A DNA stretch of 64,000 nt from Heligmosomoides polygyrus polygyrus (taxonomy: Eukaryota; Nematoda; Chromadorea; Rhabditida; Heligmosomidae): assembly GCA_947396885.1 (NCBI GenBank), contig OX377202.1, positions 11,594,001-11,658,000 of the forward strand, given 5' to 3'. Each line of letters starts with the position of its first letter. Position 1 is the stretch's first letter. The notes beneath the pieces were generated by a model. The model ran no database searches. It saw nothing but the letters and a program-made list of their open reading frames with translations, and had not been told where the DNA came from. Of the stretch, positions 23,301 to 35,300 are shown piece after piece. A program made the position numbers and the translations under genes.

Positions 23301-26300
23301 CCCGTTGTTTGTCTAGTGGGGTGTAGAGTGGAGTGAGTGAGAGCGCGGAGTGAGTGGTGTGGTTCACACACGCACAGGCGCTCCACGTGTAGCTCCAGCT
23401 TGATGGCCATGCATCACGGATGAGCGCTGTTCCGGCTGATTCCGTCGTTGTTCATCGTGTTCATTCCTATCAGACGCATTCCGCATTATCTCTAAAAACG
23501 GCCTTGCACTCTCGTTCATTCTTACAACAGGTCTTCCCGATTTTGTCTTGCTAACCGAAACTTGGTTAAAATCAATTCATGAAATTCACCCTATCTTAGG
23601 TGGCCTGTCTGATTTTTACGATGTAGTACGGTGTGACAGACTAAGGAAACAAGGCGGTGGGGTTGCGACCTTTCTCAAAAAGGATATTCCTTACGCAGTT
23701 ATTCTCAGAGAATCAGTTCCTGACTCCTATGAAATTCTTTCCTGTGATGTTTTTCCGAACGGTCCCTGTCCTTTTAGGCTTACTGTGGTATATAGGACTC
23801 CAAGCTGCCCTGCGAAATCGTCGTTGAACCTTATTAAAGTTTTGAGCGATATCTCTGCATGTGATCAGTCGTCAATTATTGTTGGAGACTTTAATTTTTC
23901 AGACATCACTTGGGATACCCCTCCGTCATGCTCTACTCCCGTTTCCCAATCGTTTTTGAACATGTGTTCGGTGTGCAACTACGTACAAGTTGTTCACCAG
24001 CCTACGCGCGGTGAAAATACTCTTGACTTGGTCCTGTCCAATAATCCACTCCTAGTTTCTAGGGCTACTGTGCGACCGCCCATCGGTAGTAGTGACCATT
24101 CCTCGGTAAGTTTTAGTATTATGTGTAGGCGTCCCCACCTAGCTTTCAGATATTGTGTCGATCTAAAGAACACTGACTATGATTCAGTTTTTGCGTTCCT
24201 AGGTGATATTGACTGGGTTGGCTCCTTCTGTTCTGCTAACTCTGTCAACGATAAGTATGAAATGTTACTAGAAATTATCAAAACTGCCTTGGAGATGTTC
24301 ACGCCGATGCGGAAGGTGGTAGGGCCTAAAATAAAGTTACCTCAGCATTTACATACTCTACATAGGCGTAAGTTCTACGCATTCAAGCTAGCAAGTAACT
24401 TCCCGACACAAGCGAATTGGAACTTTTATAAAACAGTCAATCACAAGTTCTTTAAGGCGCTGAAGAAGTACAATTCATCAGTTGAGAGAAATGTGTTACT
24501 TTCCAAAAATCCTAAGGCTTTCTACAAACTCATCAATTCTAGGTTAAAGGTCAGGGAGACAATACCAGCCCTAATTGAAGGTTCTCGCTACGTTACCACC
24601 GACGGCGAAAAGGTAGAAATCTTTGCTTCTCATTTCGCTGCTGTCTATTCTTCAAATCACTGTAGCGCCAATGTTGTAGATAGATCTTCTGATGCAACTT
24701 CTACTCCCGCACCGTGGTTTTACCGTGAAGATATAGAAAAAATCCTTTCGCTCTGGCCCACCTCCTTTTCTGTAACGCCTGATGGTCTCCCTCTGGAATA
24801 CATTAAGAAAATAATACCGTTTATTTCTGAGCCTCTCGCTAATATCTTCAATCTTAGCCTAATGACCGCTGAAGTTCCAGATCGGTGGAAACACTCCTAT
24901 GTTATTCCAGTTCCTAAGAAACCTCCGCGTGATAAGGTGGTCAACTATCGACCCATTAGTATTACGTCAGTCTTTCTCCGCGTATTTGAGAAGATTCTCA
25001 AAAATTACATTGTACAGCATCTTGACTCCCAGTCAATTCTATCTGACCATCAGCATGGGTTCGTTAGAGGCAGATCGACGGAAACCAATATGCTAGCTTC
25101 TCTTAATGACTGGACTATCTCTCTTGATTGTAATAAATCAGTGGACGTCATTTATTTTGACTTTAACAAGGCATTTGATAAGGTTCCACATGCCCTTCTT
25201 AGTGTAAGATTAGCCGCAGTCGGGATTAACGCTAGAGTTACTGCATGGATATCTAGTTTTCTCGAAAGTCGCACCTTCCAGGTGCGATTAAACGACGCGT
25301 ATTCCACCATCAGATCTGCTCCCAGTGGTTTACCACAAGGATCCGTTCTCTCCCCGGTGTTGTTCAATATCTACACTCATGACATTCCCAAAATTATGCA
25401 AGACTCTGGAGTCAATTGTAAAGCTTTTGCTGATGATATTAAGATTTATGATGAGGTCAGCTCGCCTAATGGATCCAATGCTCTTCACGTTGCCATTGAG
25501 AACATGTGTGTATGGTCCAATACTTGGGGCTTACCAATCTCGGTGGAGAAGACTAAAGTTCTGCATTTGGGCTCCAACAATGGAAAAGCGACTTATCATA
25601 TGCAGGGCCGTCCTCTAAGTGCAGTTGCTGAGACGATGGACCTGGGTTTCACAGTCACTGAAAATCTAGACTTTTCTAAGCACTGTGAGTTTGTTGCGAA
25701 TAAAGCAAGCAGACGTCTATTTAACCTCTTTAAAGGTCTCTCTACTTCTGACCCCAAAGTTTTAGTACGAGCATATAAAACGTACGTTAGGCCTATTCTA
25801 GAATACGGCACATCGGTTTTCAACCCCACTAAGGTTCGAGACTCCAATAAAATTGAGGCTGTACAGAACAGTTTTACAAGAAAGGTTTTACTGCGTACTC
25901 TTAATTATGATTATTCCTGTGTACCTAATTATGCCCACAGAAATAAGCTGTTGGGCCTAGAATCTTTGGCATTTCGTAGGAAATTCTATGATTTGATTAT
26001 GGTGTACAAACTTATCAAGGGTTTTACTCGTATGAGCTGCGATAGGTTTTTCAAATTGCTGCCATCTGTAACTAGAGGGGGTTCAATCAAGTTGTCGTAC
26101 TCCAGGGCTCGTACAGAAACAAGATGTCGCTTCTTTGCAAATCGTGCCGGGTCTAATTTTGTGCGCTTGATCAAGACCGCTGTTTTGCCGGAAAAGCTGT
26201 CTGTCTTCAAAATTTCCGCTAGGAAGGCTCTCCGCCGTTGACTGTCCAGCTTCCGCTGGCGTTGGCGTGCCGTTATGTCGTTCCAGATCCCGAACTTTGC

Positions 26301-29300
26301 TTCTGCAGAATGTCTCATTTCTCTCCTACAATGTTTTGGTTATTTTAGTTCCTCGCTCCTTTTTCGTAATAGTCCTTGTTATTGTTCCCTATTTTAGTTT
26401 GTTTAGTGTTTTTTTTTGTTGTCTTTAGTTTTGTTGTTTTAACACATGGCATATACCATGTAATAAATGAATGAATGAATAGCGATTGGGAATGTCGTGA
26501 AGGTGGGTATCGTTGTGTGGAGGGAACGCGCCAGCCAATCAGGTCGCATCAAATGGGCGTGCCATTCAGAGAAATCGTGTGCAACCTGTATTCTGTACTC
26601 TGATTGGCTGGCGTATTTTCGGTCGGTTATCTCTTTGGTTTCTATGATTGGCTATCGTGCTCCCACTTCTCAATGCTGTCCTATTTCCCGATATGGAACC
26701 TTCTGGCCTTACAGGCTCTGAAGCACCTCAAACACGGGTAACTAAGCCTGGAGAGTCCCGCGAAGGATTCATTTACATGCTTATGAAATATCTGAAGTGC
26801 TGAATGAACTGCTTTCTAAAACCCTCAATAACATAGCTAGGAGTAGTTTGTGCTAGGAGAATAGTCTCACTTCGCTACTATGGACTTGCTTTTCATTATT
26901 TCCTGCCTACTTTTCAATGCTTTCTCAAGTTCATTTTGGATTTTGACCGTTTCTTAACTTTTTGCCGAGTTTTGATAGCTTTCTACTTCTCCTATCACTT
27001 TCTCGCTTTTATCTTTTTATAAAATTTGTCCTTTATCAATTCCCGCCCAGGCCACCCTAGCCTTCCATCCCTCCGTGGTTGGTACTAGACATGTCTGGGA
27101 AGGATAAAGCGCTGGCTTGTTTATTGGCTGGCCGCAGCAAGTCATTCATTGCATGTCCAAATAAGGTCAAATACGCATTAAAATTGCCTCCACGACATGT
27201 CGTAGAAGTAGAAGGCGTGGCGCAACCCAAAAAATATTGAGTACCGCCCTCTTTTATCCTCCATCCTCTGTTCGTCGTCCAGAATTCGAACGATTTTTAA
27301 CATACTACCTCACTCTGCAAAAAAACCTCATTTTTTATTCTTCTTGAGCTTCTTGCTAATGATGTTATTGGAATTTTGGTACTAGTCGTTATTGCAGCCT
27401 ACATGAGGAAACAAGAACGCACCAAACTGTTCGGACCACCCCTAATTGGCGGTTGACCAATAGAAGAGTGTGCTGTCGCGGTCTTGAGTGGTTGTCGCGT
27501 CTTCGGTCGCGGTGTTCTGATTGGTTGTGATCGGTTTTTAGTCATCGAGCGGCGCAATATCGACTAGGTGGCGTAGACGATCGATATTCGTGGCTTGAAT
27601 AGCGCCACACTGCCCGGCGACTGGAGTATAAATCCGGTTATAGGCTTAAGTTTCAGCGTTTATATTTCGCCTTGGTCCATGCTTAGAAATGTCCTGGTAA
27701 GGACGGGAGCGGTAGTAGTCGTTAATGTGGCCTACAGGTGAGGCGGAAATGTACCAAACGGTCACAGTCAATCGGAGCACAACGACCAAACGTCAACTGC
27801 ATAGGGCGTTACGCTGATTGGCGATTAGCGTCTGATTGGTCAAGTGCGTCTCCAGGCCAATGTAGGCCACATTAACGACTTGTGCTGAGATTCTCGTAAA
27901 GACAATATAAGTCGCCGGAGAAACCCACAACTTATTTCTCTGTTTTGAGCAACGAACGCATTTATTTAATCATTTATTTATTTGAATCTATCCTAGTCTG
28001 GGGGGGGGGGGGCACATAACTAAAAAGTATGTAAAAAATCGACTTGGGACTTACCGAGCGACTCCTGCAGAGCACGATAGAACCTAAAACAAAGAAAAAA
28101 CGAACTGATAAATAAAAAATAAAATCGCCGCGGTTTGACAACCGTATTGGCGGGCAAAGAGCGACGCGATGGAGTCGTGCCGCGTGCTGACCACCGCTTG
28201 ACATGTTAGAACCAGGATATAACATGGTAAGGAGGGTGCATAAAGCCACCTAGCGCGTGCTGACCGCCGCCTGACATGTTATAACCAGGATCTAACATGG
28301 TGAGAAGGGCACATAACTTCACCCGCTTACAACCGCGGCGAAAACATTTGTTTTTTCGTTGTTTTTTTTTTGCTCGTGAATTTTTCTGGTTTAGGTTTTA
28401 TCGTGCTTTGTAGGAGTCGCTCGGTAAGTCCCAAGTCGATTTTTTACATACACTTTAGTTATGTGCCCCCCCCCCCCGGACTGGGATAGATCCATTTATT
28501 TATCTACACATACTAACGTAAACATCTAGGGCGCTGAACTAATATAAAAAGCGACACTAATTAAGTGATTATTCGACTATTCGAATAATTATTCGAATAA
28601 TTTTTATATTGTATTACTCGAACTCGAAACTTCGTGGTTTTCAAATATTCGGCTTTGAATGGAAATTGAAAATCATGAGGCTTCGAGTGTTCGAAAACGA
28701 GGAATTATTCGAGTAATTTGTTCGAATAATTATTCGAATAGTCGAATAAGCACAACTATACTGTTCAGCTTCTCGAAGTTGACTAACGCCCCGTGTGTGT
28801 GCCGTCTGGTGTCTCCAGGACAGACGCCATTCACTGGCAGCTTAGACACCACTGGCTTCGTTTGTTCCGCGTTTTTGCCATTCGACGACGGCACTGAATG
28901 GCTGACGAGAGGGGCGCTGTGTGCTGCCGCCGTGAGAGAGAGTGTGCCGCGTGGATGACTCATCGCTCTCTCAGGGTATCGGGCGTTGAGCATTTTTCCC
29001 GCTGACGATGGGGTTTCAGATGCCGGCCGAATGCTGACAGAGAGCGTTGTGCACGTGATGAGGTGTTTGACTCACCCACCGTGGGGTCACGGAGTCATGG
29101 TTGCCTCCAGAAAGGGCTACTACATAATTCTTCATGTCCGGCTCTCAATATATTGTCAGAATTAGTTTAATGCGTCCGAAGAACATCTTCGACTCGTCAT
29201 CCGGCTGGTCGGCTGCGATGAACGCACCACGACGAACAGTCATCACCGGAGCAACCAACCTGTTCAATGAATCAGCCTTACCGCCTCGTTAATCAGCACT

Positions 29301-32300
29301 GCCCTTACGGCCATAACACGGCCGGTAAGGACTAGCAGCAGTCGCCAAAATATGTAGTGGCCGACGAATTGGTTGCTTCAGTGCCAAGCAGGTTTATTAT
29401 GGTGGAGCAACTTTATCGGACCTGACATTTTGGCAACTTCGTCGTTTTCGGAGTCCTGGAAGAAGTTCAAAACCTAGGACCAGACTCGGCAAGATCTCGG
29501 CAAGGACTTGCTTCTCCAACAGTGAGAAAAGCATTGAAACTGCTAGAACTGGAGAAGCAAGTTTTTGTTGAGATCTTGCCGAGTCTGGTCCTAGATTTTG
29601 AACTTCTTCCAGGACTCTGAAAACGACAAAGTTGTCGAAACGTCATGCCCGAATAAAGTTGTTCCACCATAACAAACCCTCTTGGCGCTGATGCATTAAA
29701 CCAACTCGTCGGCCGTTACATATTTTGACGACTGCTGCGAGTTCTTACCGGCCGTGTTATGGCCGCAAGGGCAGCGCTGATTAACAAGGCGGTAAAGGTG
29801 ATTCACTGAACAGGTTGGTTGCTTCGGCGATGACTGTTCCTGGTGCATTGATCGACCAGCCGCTGACTGATGAGTGGATGATGGTCTTCGGACGAGGAGG
29901 TCTCCCCGCTCCCGTGATGCCTGCAGCGCTCCAACGGGCGCCGATAGGACTAATCACATGCGTGGTCGTCGTCGTCGTTCTCCAAGTGATTCATCGTTCA
30001 TGTGACGCGCGATGAGTGGTGGCGATGTGGCGCGACGTCGACGTATGAGGCCCAAAAAGCGCCGCCATCGTCACAGCGATGACGAGCTGGTGATGATCTG
30101 CTGGGCATAAAGAGGCTTGCTGACAGAGAGATGGGCGCGACTCGGCGGTAATCAGTGGGGTTAGTCACGGCTGGGGAATGTGGCATGAGTCGGCTCCGAT
30201 AAGCTAGTCGCCGACATGCTGCTGCTTCTCCTCGAGATGCGCTGTGTGTTCCGTTTCGGGTAGGTTCTTTAGATCGTTAGAGGGCTATACGGTACCTCAC
30301 TACACAATGAATTCGATGTCGATTTGGGTAATTCGGATACGTTATTTTTCAAACCCTAGTTAGAAAAACTACGTGAATAATGCAATTTTTGAAAAGTTTT
30401 GATTTTTGGTCCGTTAAAATGGGGGTGATTTTCACCAGGGACCAGATTCATCAACGACTTACAGCAATTTAACGGAGAAAATACAGCCCAAATCTCTGAT
30501 AGTGCGGCTTATCGCTACTGAAATGTTTCACCACATCGCCTGATAAGCTGCGCTATTGCTACCAGGGATTTCGGCTGTATTTTCTCCGTTGAATTGCTGC
30601 AAGTCGTTGATGAATCTGGCTCCAGTTCGGATTTTCAGAAAACTCGGATAACTGATTCTGATTAGATCAGTCTTATCCGATGTGTAATCTGAAGACAGAT
30701 CAGTTGTTTAGATCATCTGAAAGTCCTTCTTGTTAAAGCTGCTCTTATCTGAATCATCCAAAGATTCGAGGCTTCCCAAAAATTCTATTATTCGCACAGT
30801 CATGACAGGACAGATCCGAAAAAATGACGGATCCAAATTTTCCGAATAGGTGTAGAATCCAATATCCACGCCCAAACAGCATCACAGAGAGGAGATTACA
30901 TACCTCCAGTCATTCCTTTGGTGTGCCATGACTAGAGAACGGAAAAATTGACCTGAAGAAGAGTGCATGGCCCATCCCTGAAAAGGTTCTCTGCGATAAT
31001 GGAAGTTTTCGAAGCGTTTACCATCTGCTCATGAAAAATTGTCTTGCGCGTGGAAGTTGCTCTGTATAAAGGATAAAGAACGGCGTTATTCAATCCCCTT
31101 TGGGATACGCCACGCACTTCGGGGTTCTACTTCTACGGGATGTCGTGGAGGCGACTAGAATGCGTATTTGGCCATACAACAACTTGCTGTGGCCAACCGA
31201 TGAGCAAGTCAGCGCTTTATCCTTCCCAGACAAGTCTAGTACCAATTCACCGACCCCGCAGGGATGGAAGGCTTGGTTGGCTTGGATGGGAAATCCGAAC
31301 CAGGAACCTGGTATCGGGTGCACGCGACAGCCGGCGCCTCCTCCGACTTCGCTCCACGCGCCCCTAGTTGCTCTGTACGAAGACAAAATTTAACGGAGGT
31401 AGAGTACGTGGCATATTCCTGAAGAGCCTGATAAATGACCAACCTCACAAGGGTTGTTCTCCACTGTTTTTCTCGTTTTTACCGCAATGATATAACTGGG
31501 AATAGCGCGTGGTGGTGCAGTCGGAGGAGGCGCGGGCTGTCACGTGCACCCGACTCCAGGTCCGTCCGCAGATTTCCTGTCCAGCTTGATCTATTTTATT
31601 TGTTTATTACATGCGCCCAACAGTACATGTGACAATCGGACAAGAACACCATATAAAGCATCGCAAAAACAGACAACGCGAACGATAGCTAGAAGCAAAA
31701 AGAAAAAAGGGATCTATCCTAGTCCGGGGGGCCACATAACTAAAAAGTATTATATGAGACAAAATCACTCAAGACTTACAGAGCGGCTCCTACAGAACAA
31801 CATAGGACCTAAACAAGAAGAAGTGACAAAGAAAAAACGAAGAAATTGGATTTGTTACGGTTATAAGAAGGCAAAGTTGTGTGTCCTCCTCACCATGGTA
31901 GATCCTGGTTATAACATGTCAAGCGACGGTCAGCACGCGCGGCATGACTCTAATCCGTCGCTCTTTGCCCGCCAAGACGGTTGTAAACCGCGGCGATTTT
32001 TTTGTTTGTTCGTCCGTTTTTGGTTTCCTTTAGGTTCCAACTCGTTCTCTAGGAGCTGCTCCGTAAGGATTAGTTCATTTTGTTGCCTAGTTTTTAGTTA
32101 TGTAGCCCCACCCCCGGACTAGGATAGATCCGAAAAAGGTAAAGAACGGAATGAGTAAACTGGATTCACAGAGACTGGCCAACTGTAATGGGATTAAGGA
32201 TTTGGCCGTTTTGTTCGACCTTTGGTATTCAGAACCGCTTGTGAGTAAAGAAGTTTGCCAGCACTGCAGTCTTGACTCTAAGTAGCGCTAACTTACGCGT

Positions 32301-35300
32301 GGCTCCTATGGTGTTTGAGGTCTGTAGGACAAAGAAAGCATTACTGGAGATCTTAGCCGAGCCTTTAATGATCCTATGAGCTATCAACAGGTCGTTCCTC
32401 TTTCTTCTGTCCGCTAAGATGTCTAGAGAGAACATTTTGTTCCTCTCTGCACTACGAGTGAGATCAGGGGTCCATTCCACTAATTCTAAGCATGAGCTTC
32501 TTAGTGAATCTATTTTGGACTCCTTCTGAAGCATTAATGGTCGATTTCTTCTAACCATCCTGATTTAAAAAAGTGGACATTGCCTGACTTGACCGTTTGA
32601 CTGCTTGAGCACCCTACTGTGGTGTCGTATATCTGAAGAAGCTCCTTCACTTCGTTAATAGCTTACTGTGCCCCTTTTCTCATAGCTTCAACTCTTCGTT
32701 TGATCTCAAGGAGGTCTGAGTGTAACTAAGGCCCTCTACCTACTGCGTTGTACTTCTGGCAACTAGGTATTTAACCTACTTTATGATTTATCACATTTTT
32801 AATTTTCATTTAAACCTCTACAGATATGGCTATTTCCTGGGGGTTCTAGAACCACCATTCTTTTGTTTCCGGTTTTTTCTTTTTTCCCGTTTTCGTCCAC
32901 CATTCCATCTACAATACCGTTCCTGTCTTTTGTTTTTTGGGGCGGAATAAACGCAAAAGTTCTCCTTTTTTAACCGTTTTCTCCTTTCCCTTCAAAGTGA
33001 CCAATTCAAAAAATAGATATTACCATACGAGTCTAATGTGGCTGATGTATCCAATGATAGATATGATCATCCAGTGGTTTTAGAAAGATAAACTTCGGTG
33101 ACCTATAAAGTCTGGCGGGGCCAGGTTTTATATGTCTCAAATCTATTTTTTGAACATATTGCATACCTACGCCATTGGAAAGAACGCCCACAATGGATTC
33201 GGATGGTAATTCTTGTTTTTTGAATAGGCTCCTCTGAAGAAAGTTTATAAAAAATGGCGAAAAAGGCCGTTTTTGCGCCCATTCCGGACAAAAAACCAAA
33301 AGGCCGGAGCTGCATTGTATAATAGTTCTTAAATAAAGAATAGGATTGCGTTCAAATAGTCGTAAGCAAGAGCTTTCCCTCAGTGCTTGCCTGAAACTTC
33401 AGTGTCTAGGTCGACTCGCAACTGACTGTCCCATATTTTCAGGTGGTTTCCAGAATTTTCGACTGCAATTTCCGCAACAGTGCGAGAGTGAGCGTCCTCC
33501 TGTGAGCGGTGGCGGCGGTGGTGGTGGTGTGTGCGGCATGAGCCGTCTGTCGGCCAGCATCTCCCAGCCGTGTCTGTCGACGATCAGTCTGCAATCGAAC
33601 GCCGATGGTCCGACGCAGATCTTCCCGTTCATGTACCTCGGCAGTCAACAGGACGCCTTGGACAAGGACAAGATGAAGGTGAGGACCACGAGCCACGAAT
33701 TCACTTCAAGTTTTAGGTAGATGTCGTTAATGTGGCCTACATGGGGCGACGGGAAAGGGGGCTGACGTCCAATCAGACCACAGCGCCATAAAAGTGTCTC
33801 TGAGCGAAATGAATTCGGTCGAGGACCGATTATGGCGTTGTATTACAATCTTTCCATGTAGGCCACATTAACAACATGTTCCGATCTTAATACTTTTCGA
33901 GGTCTTTTTGTAACTTCCCGCCCCTTTCGTGGTTCTTGCAGTGTGTCTGGTCCCAAAATAACGCCTAGGTCCTATTTGGGTTTTTTTCGCACAGTGCGTT
34001 TATACTTCGCAAGCGGCGCTATGCCACGAGTACGTTCTGCGCGAATCGATTTACCACGCGACATTAATCGATACTCCTCGCCTACATAGCGGCTGCGCCG
34101 CGAAGCATAAGCAGACTTTTGGGACGCGTTTATACTCGTTACTTCGCATGACGCTTTGCGAAACAATCAATATCGATCCTTCGCACGCAGCTGTGGTCAG
34201 AGTATGAATCATGCTTCATTCTTCAATAAGCAGAATGAAGTCGCCAGCGATAGGTTGGAGTCGTGGTGCACCCTAAGGGGTCATCTCCTATCTCTTTTGT
34301 TAAGGTCCAAACAGGGTTAGCAGACTGTCTATACTTATTTCGCTGTGCAGCGCGATAGTGTGGGCTATGATTATCGATTAGGCAGCGTGGGAGATCGATA
34401 TCGCTTGATTTCCGCTTGGCACCTCGTAATAGTGCAGAAGTATAAACACTGTTCTGTAAGCGTGTTGAGGAACATTAGGTACTCTGATCCTAGGGGTGAC
34501 TCATCATGAAGTACGCAACGTAATAACTTCATTTCTGACTAGCCAGGGTGACTGAAGGGTACATGGTACTAGTCGTTCATTTGGCCAGCATTGGGGGGGG
34601 GGGGGTGATGGGAAGGCGCTAGCCAGTGACAGCCAATAAGAGCACCGACCGAACTGGCGGCAGCCAATCAGCCAATCAGGACACGAATTGTATACGACCA
34701 ATCGATATGGTCTGATTGGTCTGGTGGGTCCGTCCATCTCCATGTAGGCCTTATTGGCGAATAGTCTTCGCGATGACCAGGCTTCTGGTCTCTAAAGCTT
34801 TTAAGCTGTTATTCTTACTGGAATGCGCCACGCATTTATGCTCACAGTAATTAACCGAAGTGATTGAGAGGTTAAGTAGTGCCAAAACTCGCTGAAAACC
34901 GTTTCTCTTCAGAATCGCGGCATCACGCACGTGGTGAATCTGTCGACCGGCTGCCCGCGATCGACGCTGATCACCAGCGACGAGAACTTTCTGCGGATAG
35001 CGGTGAACGACTCGTATCAGGAGAAGCTGTCGCCGCATTTCGAGGACGCCTGGAAATTCATTGGTGAGTGGTGACTCATTGTGACAACAGTGTCACGGGG
35101 ACCGAACGGACAGTGTTGTTCGCCGGCCGGTTCGCTGGCGAGATTTGCGTCATTCGCCAGGTTGTTTGTACAGAGCGGAGAGGCCCAACAGGTGGTTTGG
35201 TTTTAGGTTGGTAGGAATCTTGGCTGACCGCTAGGAATAGTCTATACTTACGTCGCTCCTCGACGCGGTGGATATCGATCGACCATGCGGACTAATCAAT

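Larger units (their letters stand above)
14370..33442 (+). other. DUSP intron 1 (19 kb, transposon-filled)
   Basis: Bounded by GTGAGT and TTTTCAG if exon 1 is correctly linked. It contains a 420-bp foldback, at least eight GC-rich MITEs, a 470-bp foldback, a near-complete LINE, SINE copies, two poly-G-ended elements and a LINE fragment. If the CH2 domain exists in this gene, its exons should be here. I read the + strand for an Asp-Ser/Ala-Arg rhodanese core followed by a Gly-Ala-Ile/Val-Asn loop and did not find a convincing one. Confidence 0.45.

Noticed and set aside
31544..32122. 192-codon frame on +
   Set aside because: Runs from a SINE head fragment into a Fam-4 element; composed of two unrelated repeats.
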